From: an uncultured delta proteobacterium
GTDB lineage: Bacteria; Desulfobacterota; Syntrophorhabdia; Syntrophorhabdales; Syntrophorhabdaceae
Direction: 5' to 3'
NCBI GenBank assembly: GCA_903872255.1
Contig: CAIQJW010000158.1
Coordinates: 1-21,435, forward strand
DNA: 21,435 nt
In this document: positions 15,188 through 21,435 of the stretch, one piece after another
Layout: the number at the start of each line of letters is the position of its first letter
Numbering within the stretch: the first letter of the stretch is position 1
Translations under genes and position numbers: made by a program
The notes under the pieces: model-generated
The model's input: only the letters and a program-made list of their open reading frames with translations
Databases searched by the model: none
Told to the model about the DNA's origin: nothing

Positions 15188-16174
15188 TTATTGAACTATA
15201 TCCTCGACCTTGACTGCCTTGCTGCCTTTAAATACACCCATTTTGCCGCGAAATTTCGCTCTTTTGTGGATCTCGATGTCTACGGTGTCACTGACGTAGC
15301 GGTCAACCATAATAACGTTTCCGCTCCCGAGCGCTGCAAACTCGTGAAGAGGCATGCGTTTGCGGCCCAATATCGCCGTCACTTCTACCGGCACTTCCAT
15401 TATCAGGGCACGTATCCTGCCAAGCCACTTTTCCCGCATATCCATATCTTCCCGGGAAGGAGTCGAGATGAGATAGCTCTTGATGCTCTCGAGCACCCCA
15501 TAAGGCATGCAGATCTTCATCCAGCTTGTTATGCCTCCGAATTCTATTGAGAACTCATTGAGGCTGACCGTTTCTTCCTTTGTTACCATCGTGATGTAAT
15601 TCGGGTTAATTTCAGAACGCGAATATTTGCAGTTGATCTTATAGACCGGTTCCCACGCCTTTTCCATCTCTGAAGAGACGAGGTTGATAAGCTTCTTTAT
15701 CACGTTGAACTCGATCTTCGTGAACTCCCTGCCTTCAATCCTTGAGGGGGAAATAGTTGCACTGCCGAAAACCGTCTCCAGTACGGAGAAGATCAATTTA
15801 GCGTCAAATATCACGATAAAAAAACCGTTCAGGTTCTCCGTTACGACGATGTTCATATTCGTCGGCAGGGGAAGTGTCTTGGTGAATTCGCTGTATTCGA
15901 CATACTGGACGGGTACGGTCCCGACTTCTATCTCACGCTCCATGAAAAGCGAAAGCGCCGAGCGAAATGACTTGGAAAACCTGTCGTATATGAACTCAAG
16001 GGCGGGGAGTTTTTCCTTTTTCCCCTTGGTAAAGTGCATAAAATCGAAATCTTTGACCTGTTTTTCCTCTACGGCCGCCGCTTCCTCGATAATAGCCGTT
16101 TCGGTAAGTATCTCGCCTTCCGATATGCCGCCCAGCAGTGCATCAATTTCAGCCTGTGAAAGAACCTGTTCCAT
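15188..16174 (-). CDS. fliM: FliM C-ring switch protein
   Basis: Central C-ring protein that binds phospho-CheY and FliG; 328 residues. The N-terminal CheY-binding peptide LSQAEIDALLGGI (6-18) is intact, followed by a tether, a CheC-like middle domain (about 45-235) and a C-terminal SpoA domain (about 255-325). The ATG at 16174 is preferred: GAGG lies 5 bases upstream and it gives the normal MEQVLSQAEID start. GTG and TTG codons just before it are less likely. The fliL stop lies 7 bases upstream. The intact CheY-binding peptide shows that the CheY signal should be read here despite the odd CheY. Confidence 0.96.
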   Translation of the reverse strand: MEQVLSQAEIDALLGGISEGEILTETAIIEEAAAVEEKQVKDFDFMHFTKGKKEKLPALEFIYDRFSKSFRSALSLFMEREIEVGTVPVQYVEYSEFTKTLPLPTNMNIVVTENLNGFFIVIFDAKLIFSVLETVFGSATISPSRIEGREFTKIEFNVIKKLINLVSSEMEKAWEPVYKINCKYSRSEINPNYITMVTKEETVSLNEFSIEFGGITSWMKICMPYGVLESIKSYLISTPSREDMDMREKWLGRIRALIMEVPVEVTAILGRKRMPLHEFAALGSGNVIMVDRYVSDTVDIEIHKRAKFRGKMGVFKGSKAVKVEDIVQ

Positions 16175-16181
16175 CAACACC

Positions 16182-16754
16182 TCACTGGATTATAATGTCG
16201 GTTATGTACACCGCTTTTAGTTCATCTTCATTCTTGAAAATAGTTTTCAAATTGGTATAAACTTCCTTTTTCAAAGACTCTCGCTGGTTAACATCCATAA
16301 GGATATCCGGCGTCTTGGTCCCAAAAATGAAAAGTATCCTGTCGCGGATGACCGGTATCATTTTTTTAGTCTCTTCCATCGCCTTGACATCTTTTACTTC
16401 TATGCCGAGGGATACCTTCGCGTATTTGGATTGATTTCCTGTAAGATTGAAAACAAACGGATCAAGCTGGAGGATTGGCCCTACGGCTTCTTTCTTTACG
16501 GCAGCCGCTTCAACACCCGGCTTTTTGCCGGGAAGGTTGGCGATATATTTCTTGCCGAACATGAAATAAGCGCCTGCACCGGCGCCGACGATCAAAACAA
16601 ACAGCACGATGAGTATTAATTTAGATTTGCTCTTTTTCCCGGCCGGCTTTACTTTTTTTTCTTTCTTCTCAGCGGCTTCCGCCGGCACGTCCTTTTTTTG
16701 GCCCGCCTTTGGGCCGTCATCTAACGTGGTCTTATCTCGTTTATCTTCGGCCAT
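16182..16754 (-). CDS. fliL: FliL basal-body-associated membrane protein
   Basis: Single-pass inner-membrane protein that surrounds the stator and supports motor function. 190 residues: a Lys/Glu/Ala-rich cytoplasmic N terminus (1-50), a membrane segment (about 53-72, LILIVLFVLIVGAGAGAYFM), then the periplasmic FliL domain (LQLDPFVFNLTGNQSKYAKVS...; end VYTNLKTIFKNEDELKAVYITDIIIQ). The ATG at 16754 has AAGGAG 8 bases upstream; a start 12 codons earlier would fall upstream of the predicted transcript start. First gene behind a sigma-54-like promoter and after the hairpin-rich gap. In many relatives motA/motB lie just before it, but not here. Confidence 0.93.
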   Translation of the reverse strand: MAEDKRDKTTLDDGPKAGQKKDVPAEAAEKKEKKVKPAGKKSKSKLILIVLFVLIVGAGAGAYFMFGKKYIANLPGKKPGVEAAAVKKEAVGPILQLDPFVFNLTGNQSKYAKVSLGIEVKDVKAMEETKKMIPVIRDRILFIFGTKTPDILMDVNQRESLKKEVYTNLKTIFKNEDELKAVYITDIIIQ

Positions 16755-16780
16755 TAAGGATTCTCCTTGCCGAAGGTAAG

Positions 16781-16796
16781 AGCAATTCATATGCCA
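16781..16796 (-). promoter_or_regulatory. Sigma-54 (-24/-12) promoter for fliL and downstream genes
   Basis: Minus-strand sequence TGGCATATGAATTGCT fits the sigma-54 consensus TGGCAC-N5-TTGCW with only one change (C to T at the sixth base) and exact GG-to-GC spacing. The start point would be near 16770, leaving a leader of about 16 bases that holds the AAGGAG site of fliL. It lies about 118 bases downstream of the hairpin element, so an enhancer, if present, would be in or beside that element. Not tested, but position and match support each other. Confidence 0.72.
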
Positions 16797-16891
16797 GAAT
16801 TGAATATTCGCGGAATTACAGGGTAAATGGGATTTTACGGGGACTTTGCCAGGGATTGGCGCGTCAGCAAATTGACATAAAGGCCGTGAGA

Positions 16892-17067
16892 GCGTAAGGC
16901 ATCTAGCACCTGTCCGTCATTCCGGCCGGGTACCCCTTGGGTGCCGGAATCCAAGGTTTTGTATTTATTTCTTTTCACGATTTTGTCATGAAAGAGTAAT
17001 AAAAGACGAACCTTGGATCCCGGCGTCAAGCGCCGGGATGACGGCGAGAGGTTTTTACGCCTTACGC
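16892..17067. repeat. Hairpin-rich inverted-repeat (MITE/dRS3-like) element between flgE and fliL
   Basis: Core 16914-17044: the left arm CCGTCATTCCGGC...GCCGGAATCCAAGGTT and the right arm are imperfect inverted copies. Each arm folds on its own: ATTCCGGC/GCCGGAAT (16919-16926 with 16943-16950) and a perfect 9-base stem ATCCCGGCG/CGCCGGGAT with a 5-base loop (17017-17039). An outer 9-base inverted pair GCGTAAGGC/GCCTTACGC lies at 16892-16900 and 17059-17067; the right copy sits in a 7-base tandem repeat (TACGCCT, 17056-17073). The GTCATTCCGGC...GGAATCCA pattern resembles dispersed repeats known from many genomes, such as neisserial dRS3. No coding capacity and no transposase. Confidence 0.75.
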
Positions 17068-17076
17068 CTTACGATC

Positions 17077-18672
17077 CTATCGTTTAATATTGATCAATTC
17101 CTCCAATATCTGGTCGGTTGTCGTGATGACCCGGGCATTTGCCGAGTATCCTCTCTGGGCTATGATCATTTTTACAAACTCGGTTGCCAGGTCGACGTTC
17201 GACTGTTCGAGCGAGTTGGCGCTGATCTTGCCAAGGCCGCCCTCGCCAGGCGCATTCGTATATGCAACGCCCGAGTCGATCGTCTCTGAATACAGGTTGC
17301 TCCCCTCTTTGCTCAATCCGTTGGGATTGTTGAAATTAGCCAGGGTGAGCTGGTAGAGGTTCAATATCTGGCCGTTGGAGTAATGGCCTGAGAGAATGCC
17401 CTCGGCACTTACCGTAGTGCTCTCGAGCGCGCCGGGAGCATATCCGTCCTGGGTCTGAAAATTTGTCGTCGATGCGATGGGGTACTGGGTTGTTGTTCCG
17501 CCGCCCGTGCCTGAACCAAACACAAGATCGATCGCCTGGCCCGGATTGGCGCCCTGTGAAAAATCAAAGCTTACGCTGGTGGCATTGCCTCCTGCGGTCA
17601 ATGCGCCGTTACTGTTAAACGTGAGCGTCCCCCATCCGGCGAGGTCGTTTGCCCCTGTCGAAGAATCGGTGCTATCGAGATGGGCCATCCATTCCCAGGT
17701 ACTTGTCTGCGGGGCTACTGCCGACTCGTATGACTTGCGGAAGTATACCGTTACAACGTGGGGCTGACCAAGAGAGTCGTACGAGGTTACCGACGATGAA
17801 TAATTGGATGTCGTGGTCGGGTTCCGGGTAGCACTGGTATAATCAGTTGAAAACCCCTGGAATGCGATGGTCCGGGATGTGCCATCGGTTAACGTCGAGT
17901 CGGCCGTGATATCAAGTCCTGACCCGCCTAAATTGGTATAGGTCGTGCCTGCGACAACAGCAACGGGGCCGTACGTCACGGTAGTTCCCGACGCCGCGCC
18001 CGTCGGGTTGGTAAGGGCACACGACACGGTTATCCCTGTAGCGGCCGCATATGATATTGTGTATGTACCCGCTCTGGGATATTTGTCTACGCTAAGAGTG
18101 GCGGCTGTTGCGCTGCCATTTGCAGCCCCGCTTAAAGTTCCCAGGGTACCCGCAACGGGCGAATCCGACTGAAGGTTCACAGACATGCCGATGAGCTCTG
18201 TTGCACGGGGTTCACTGGGAGACTGTGATACGATGATATCGGTATCAACGCCGTAGGGGGCATTTGTTGTCCGGTCTATCGCCCTTCCCTGGAGGATATC
18301 ACCGGCCGGGTTCGTCATACTTCCTTCCGCATCGAACCGGAATTGACCGGCCCGCGTATAATAATTGGTTTCCGATTCAGGCGCCCTCACGATGAAGAAA
18401 CCTTTTCCGCCAATGGCAAGGTCGGTCGATTCGCTCGTGCTTTCGAAACTGCCCTGTGAAAACGATGTATCGACGGAGCTGAGTGCGGTGCCCCTGCCCA
18501 CCTGGCTTGAACCGGATGTGCCGTTGACGGTCTGGTACAGGACATCCTCAAATGTGGCCCGGGCCGCCTTGAAGCCGACGGTATTTACGTTTGCGATGTT
18601 GTTGCCGACAACGTTGATCGACGTACTGTTGGCGATAAGACCGCTAATGCCTGAAAAAAATGAACTTAACAT
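17077..18672 (-). CDS. flgE: FlgE flagellar hook protein with an inserted surface domain
   Basis: Hook subunit, 531 residues, somewhat longer than many FlgE proteins. The N-terminal rod/hook motif is MLSSFFSGISGLIANSTSIN...GNNIANVNTVGFK. The D1 region has LAIGGKGFFIVR (85-96) and FRFDAEGSMTNPAGDILQG. A Thr/Ser/Gly/Ala-rich segment at about 174-285 looks like an inserted beta domain and contains the only Cys (C218). The core resumes with SYDSLGQPHVVTVYF (298-311), and the C-terminal helix has LATEFVKMIIAQRGYSANARVITTTDQILEELINI. The ATG at 18672 has AGGAGG 7 bases upstream, next to the flgD stop. The name flgE rather than flgF/flgG rests on length and on the flgD neighbour. Confidence 0.94.
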   Translation of the reverse strand: MLSSFFSGISGLIANSTSINVVGNNIANVNTVGFKAARATFEDVLYQTVNGTSGSSQVGRGTALSSVDTSFSQGSFESTSESTDLAIGGKGFFIVRAPESETNYYTRAGQFRFDAEGSMTNPAGDILQGRAIDRTTNAPYGVDTDIIVSQSPSEPRATELIGMSVNLQSDSPVAGTLGTLSGAANGSATAATLSVDKYPRAGTYTISYAAATGITVSCALTNPTGAASGTTVTYGPVAVVAGTTYTNLGGSGLDITADSTLTDGTSRTIAFQGFSTDYTSATRNPTTTSNYSSSVTSYDSLGQPHVVTVYFRKSYESAVAPQTSTWEWMAHLDSTDSSTGANDLAGWGTLTFNSNGALTAGGNATSVSFDFSQGANPGQAIDLVFGSGTGGGTTTQYPIASTTNFQTQDGYAPGALESTTVSAEGILSGHYSNGQILNLYQLTLANFNNPNGLSKEGSNLYSETIDSGVAYTNAPGEGGLGKISANSLEQSNVDLATEFVKMIIAQRGYSANARVITTTDQILEELINIKR

Positions 18673-18687
18673 ATCTATGCCTCCTAG

Positions 18688-19302
18688 TTAATTCTTGATC
18701 ACTGCAATGGAGCTTGCCTTGTACTCATCACCATTGCCGGTTACAAGGGAAACACCGGTTGAGCCGTTCCTGACTCCCGTTACGGTCCGGAATGCCGCCG
18801 AAGTGCCGCTGATCGCACCTCCCTTGTTGTATGCGGCAGCCGTCACCTGCACACTGTCTGTACCTGCATTGGTATATGTCAGGGAGTCTCCTTTCTGCCG
18901 CGTCACGGTCTCGACGCTGCCGGTCTTGAGATTCGTTACGGAAAATACAACCCTGTCGTAATCCGCAGACGGCGTAACCGTAAACTCGTCACCCTGTGAA
19001 AGCCTATTTCCGTCAACCTGGATCTTTTTTCCGATAATGTCCAGCATATTGCCTGTCTCCGTCGTTTTTTTGAGGTCCGTCAGGGAATCATTGATGTTCT
19101 GAAGCCTCTCGACCGAGGTCAGAGCGGCAAGCTGGCTCATGAACTCATTCGTTTTCATCGGATCGAGCGGGTCCTGGTATTTGAGCTGGGTGACCAGGAG
19201 GTTCATAAAGGCATCCGTATTGAGAAGCCCGGTGGTCGCACCCGCAGTTCCAGTGCTTTTTCCCGTGGTATCAACTGTGCTTGTTATATTTGCGACTGAC
19301 AT
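18688..19302 (-). CDS. flgD: FlgD hook cap / hook assembly scaffold
   Basis: Caps the growing hook and helps FlgE polymerise; exported, later discarded. 204 residues. The N-terminal FlgD signature is LNTDAFMNLLVTQLKYQDPLDPMKTNEFMSQLAALTSVERL (about 26-66), followed by a beta-rich C-terminal domain (about 85-204) ending in NGSTGVSLVTGNGDEYKASSIAVIKN. The start at 19302 is fixed by AAAGGAGGG 3-4 bases upstream, which overlaps the fliK stop codon. A longer in-frame extension runs back into fliK and is not FlgD-like. Followed at 15 bases by flgE. Confidence 0.96.
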   Translation of the reverse strand: MSVANITSTVDTTGKSTGTAGATTGLLNTDAFMNLLVTQLKYQDPLDPMKTNEFMSQLAALTSVERLQNINDSLTDLKKTTETGNMLDIIGKKIQVDGNRLSQGDEFTVTPSADYDRVVFSVTNLKTGSVETVTRQKGDSLTYTNAGTDSVQVTAAAYNKGGAISGTSAAFRTVTGVRNGSTGVSLVTGNGDEYKASSIAVIKN

Positions 19303-19312
19303 ATTCCCTCCT

Positions 19313-20731
19313 TTAAGCCATTGCCTCAAAAAAAGTCCCGAAATCCTGGTCTTCTTCCGTGCCGTCCTGACCATTTTCTTTGTTCTTGTCACGCTGCTGC
19401 CGTCCCCGTGTATCCTGTTCGATATCAACGTGGATCGTCGTCATGATATGCTTGTCCGCAAGATTTTTCATGAGCTCGTCTTTCTGTGAGTGTATAAAAT
19501 TCATCGTATTTTCATTAGCCGTCTTCACTTCTACCGTAACGCTCGTCCCCTCGTCGCGCAAACCGACAAGGATCGTCTCGTTATCATTGATCTTCAGTTT
19601 TACCGTCATATCCATACCCAGATTTTTGCCCGAATACTGCTCTGCGATCCTTTCTATCTTATCGATCATCGCCGCGCCAAAATTACTCTTGCCGGCAGTG
19701 TGTATTTCGGTCTTTTGCTGTTCACTATTTCGCTGGGAGTTCCCCTGCAGGTTCAAACTATTTTCATTCGCGGGACTGTCATCAGTATTGTTCTTCATGT
19801 CCGGCTCATCTTTTTCGGCTACCCGGATAATTATCCTGCCAATATCCACTTTTTCCCCGATATTTACATCCGAACGGGCCGGCTGGTTTTCGACCTTTTC
19901 ATCCCCCGACCCCGCCGGCACGGAAAACACGGGGTTCTTTTGCAGTTCCTTCATTGATATATCGACGATCTTATTTTCATTTGCCGATCTGGTAACGTGC
20001 ACCACGAAAGCCGGCGCACGAGGCGCATCTTCGGGCGCATCGCCCTGTGATGACGGGACTGTATTAGCATCCGGAGTTGCTGTTTTTACGGCATCCGGGA
20101 CATTTTCCGCACGAGGCTGCGGAATGTTCTTTACGTCGGGGGTCCCGGGTATACTCCCCGGATCGCGCCGAGACCCTGCTTCGGTCTCCTGGCGGGCCAT
20201 ATTATTGAGCGCCGTCAGAAATACGGCCAGAGTGCCCACCAACGAATTGGCCGCAGCGTTTTCAAGGCCCTTTTGCCCGGCATCTTTTTCCAAATTCGCG
20301 CCGTGCGCCGCATTTTCGGCCCTGCCTTTAAGTTCGATCTCATCACCACCCGAAAGGATGTCCAGGATGTTGGTGAGAAATTCGGTTATGGCCGGAATGT
20401 CCGCCTCTTCCAAAGATGGCGCTAGGGCCGGCTTCTCGAGGGCAGCGGCAAGCGCCGAAATAAGGAGTGAGATCTGCGAACCGTCAGTTAAAGCCCCGCG
20501 GCATTCGGTTGTCGCAGGCTCCTTTTTATCGGCCGCTCCGGTATCGTCAGACACATCGTTCATAGATGGCGGCAGCATAGTGCAAAAGATGCCGTTCATC
20601 ATCTTTTCGGAAAAAAGAGCGAAGAACTCATTCTGTCCTTCTGAAGGCCCGGTCGAACCATTTTGCGGTAAACATTGCTTGCCGGGTCCCATGAGATTTG
20701 CCATCAGGCAGTTTAAAATTTGATTTTCCAT
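19313..20731 (-). CDS. fliK: FliK hook-length control protein
   Basis: Molecular ruler that measures hook length and triggers the FlhB switch; secreted. 472 residues. A long low-complexity N-terminal and middle part, rich in Ala, Pro, Asn, Asp and Glu, is typical for the ruler region. A conserved C-terminal domain lies at about 365-437 with MDMTVKLKINDNETILVGL and VTVEVKTANENTMNFIHSQKDELMKNL. The last 35 residues are charged. The ribosome-binding site of the ATG at 20731 is weak (AGAGA); other Met codons at residues 9 and 13 have no better site. The stop lies inside the flgD ribosome-binding site, coupling the two. Confidence 0.9.
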   Translation of the reverse strand: MENQILNCLMANLMGPGKQCLPQNGSTGPSEGQNEFFALFSEKMMNGIFCTMLPPSMNDVSDDTGAADKKEPATTECRGALTDGSQISLLISALAAALEKPALAPSLEEADIPAITEFLTNILDILSGGDEIELKGRAENAAHGANLEKDAGQKGLENAAANSLVGTLAVFLTALNNMARQETEAGSRRDPGSIPGTPDVKNIPQPRAENVPDAVKTATPDANTVPSSQGDAPEDAPRAPAFVVHVTRSANENKIVDISMKELQKNPVFSVPAGSGDEKVENQPARSDVNIGEKVDIGRIIIRVAEKDEPDMKNNTDDSPANENSLNLQGNSQRNSEQQKTEIHTAGKSNFGAAMIDKIERIAEQYSGKNLGMDMTVKLKINDNETILVGLRDEGTSVTVEVKTANENTMNFIHSQKDELMKNLADKHIMTTIHVDIEQDTRGRQQRDKNKENGQDGTEEDQDFGTFFEAMA

Positions 20732-20743
20732 GGCATTCTCTAA

Positions 20744-20759
20744 AACAAATTCCGTGCCA
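20744..20759 (-). promoter_or_regulatory. Weak sigma-54-like site upstream of fliK
   Basis: Minus-strand TGGCACGGAATTTGTT has a perfect -24 half (TGGCAC) and correct spacing, but GT instead of GC at -12. The start point would fall about 2 bases before the fliK ATG, which leaves no room for a ribosome-binding site unless translation begins at Met9 or Met13. Reported because the -24 half overlaps one arm of an inverted repeat. More likely not than yes. Confidence 0.22.
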
Positions 20760-20799
20760 CACTTATGACATTAATAAGTTCGCATAGTTACGTGTGGCA
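20755..20799. repeat. 8-base inverted repeat upstream of fliK
   Basis: TGCCACAC (20755-20762) and GTGTGGCA (20792-20799) are perfect inverted copies 29 bases apart. Nested inside is ACTTAT/ATAAGT (20761-20766 and 20774-20779), which competes for the left arm. Could be an operator or an RNA leader fold. No T-tract, so not a terminator. Confidence 0.5.
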
Positions 20800-20867
20800 A
20801 TTCGATGAGGGAGAAGAAACTTCATGGAAAAGATTTCCACAGGACGGAAATATTTTCCCAGTTGCCA

Positions 20868-20936
20868 ACCCTTAGAGCCTGCATGATTGTCCTCTTTCGG
20901 GGATAACATAACCATTCGCCGGCAGGCTCTAAGGGT
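20868..20936. repeat. 15-base perfect inverted repeat in the fliJ-fliK gap
   Basis: ACCCTTAGAGCCTGC (20868-20882) and GCAGGCTCTAAGGGT (20922-20936) are perfect inverted copies around a 39-base spacer. There is no T-run on either side, which argues against an intrinsic terminator. It lies in a 305-base gap (20732-21036) with no convincing reading frame. May be a small repeat-element end pair, an RNA structure or a binding site. Confidence 0.8.
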
Positions 20937-21036
20937 GAAGATTACGATAGCCGGTATTGGAGCCGGGGATGGGTTGCCAGGGATATTCGGGGTTTAAATT
21001 GTTGTGCCGGCAGAAATGCAGAAGAACTGCATCGTT

Positions 21037-21435
21037 CTACGTTCTTTTATCGCCGAGTCGAAGCGCCATGTCGTCGAGCATTTTTTGTTCGCGCCTGTTC
21101 TCGCTTTTTTTGAATTCCGTCATTACTTTTTCGCGCAACTTGCAAAGCATTTTCAGCTCTTTAGCGCATTCGTACAGTTCCTGGTAAAGTACGTCGATAT
21201 TTTCCTGCAGGGTCCCTTTTTCGCAAATAAGCGCTGACCGGGTGATATCCAGGTAATCCAGGTAATCCTTCAAAACGGCAAAATCATTGCCGGACAAAGG
21301 AGAAGTGCTAAGCCTGTTGTAATTCTGGGATATATTGTTTTCAACAGCTGTGATCTCGCTGCAAATAGAGGCCATTCTGACATTGGCCTCTTCAACCTCA
21401 CGTTCCTTGTCCTTTTTGATGTTCTCCTTGATATC
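21037..21435 (-). CDS. fliJ: FliJ flagellar export chaperone/ATPase-stalk protein (5' end cut)
   Basis: Coiled-coil protein that sits on the FliI ATPase ring and links it to FlhA. 132 C-terminal residues are visible and the frame is open to the window edge (first codons read DIKENIKKDKEREVEEANVR), so only about 10-20 residues should be missing from a usual FliJ of about 145. Heptad-like, Lys/Glu-rich helices, no Pro, no membrane segment. The end ENRREQKMLDDMALR matches the FliJ C-terminal pattern of a charged run before a short helix. The FliK-FlgD-FlgE context supports the call. Sequence conservation in this family is low. Confidence 0.85.
   Translation of the reverse strand, partial: DIKENIKKDKEREVEEANVRMASICSEITAVENNISQNYNRLSTSPLSGNDFAVLKDYLDYLDITRSALICEKGTLQENIDVLYQELYECAKELKMLCKLREKVMTEFKKSENRREQKMLDDMALRLGDKRT

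Noticed and set aside
16835..17029. Small minus-strand frame (64 codons) in the flgE-fliL gap
   Set aside because: It is a translation of the inverted-repeat element (TLDSGTQGVPGRNDG is a typical artefact of this repeat type) and has no ribosome-binding site.
17009..17056. Possible intrinsic terminator behind flgE (9-base stem at 17017-17039)
   Set aside because: On the minus strand no T-run follows the stem directly (CCAAGGTTCG intervenes); the stem is better explained as part of the repeat element, although partial attenuation cannot be excluded.
19380..20723. Long open plus-strand frame (447 codons) opposite fliK
   Set aside because: Antisense shadow of fliK: Ser/Phe/Cys-rich translation, no ribosome-binding site, no domain, while the minus-strand product has a clear FliK C-terminal domain.

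Overview
The window is one almost unbroken minus-strand flagellar and chemotaxis locus: 23 genes, all on the minus strand, so transcription runs from high to low coordinates. In that direction the order is fliJ (5' end cut by the window edge), fliK, flgD, flgE, a 322-base gap, fliL, fliM, fliN, fliO, fliP, fliQ, fliR, flhB, flhA, flhF, flhG, fliA, an HDOD-domain gene, cheB, a HEAT-repeat gene, cheR, cheY, cheA and cheW (3' end cut). From fliL to cheR most junctions overlap by 1 to 11 bases or are separated by only a few. No tRNA, rRNA, CRISPR array, transposase or plus-strand gene was found.

The gene set points to a motile bacterium, probably Gram-negative. FlhF and FlhG suggest control of flagellar position or number. 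The order fliJ-fliK-flgD-flgE-fliL-fliM-fliN-fliOPQR-flhBA-flhFG-che-sigma resembles the large fla/che operons of Firmicutes and of Deltaproteobacteria or Nitrospirota-like lineages. Sigma-54 and sigma-28 promoter-like sites and a dispersed GTCATTCCGGC-type repeat fit the latter better. G+C looks near 50% by eye (not computed). The taxon cannot be fixed from the window alone.

Region by region: (1) 19.3-21.4 kb holds export and hook-length proteins (FliJ, FliK). (2) 17.1-19.3 kb holds the hook cap and hook (FlgD, FlgE). (3) The gap at 16755-17076 sits where related loci often carry flbD and motAB. It holds a hairpin-rich inverted repeat and, just upstream of fliL, a near-consensus sigma-54 promoter. 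(4) 9.6-16.8 kb holds FliL, the C-ring proteins FliM and FliN, and the type III export gate FliO/P/Q/R, FlhB, FlhA. (5) 7.1-9.6 kb holds FlhF, FlhG and the sigma factor FliA. (6) 1-7.1 kb is a chemotaxis module (HDOD protein, CheB, HEAT protein, CheR, CheY, CheA, CheW). Sigma-28-like promoters precede both the HDOD gene and cheW, so FliA may switch on the module lying directly behind its own gene.

The most unusual points are these. FlhF has a degenerate G3 motif and FlhG has no N-terminal FlhF-activating segment, so both halves of the pair are altered in a matching way. CheA carries two tandem MshEN/type II secretion ATPase-like motifs where a P2 domain would be expected. A large HEAT-repeat protein is translationally coupled between CheB and CheR. 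An HDOD protein that keeps HD-type metal ligands heads the chemotaxis module. CheY has Ala in place of the switch Ser/Thr. No methyl-accepting receptor, CheZ, CheC, CheD or CheX is present.
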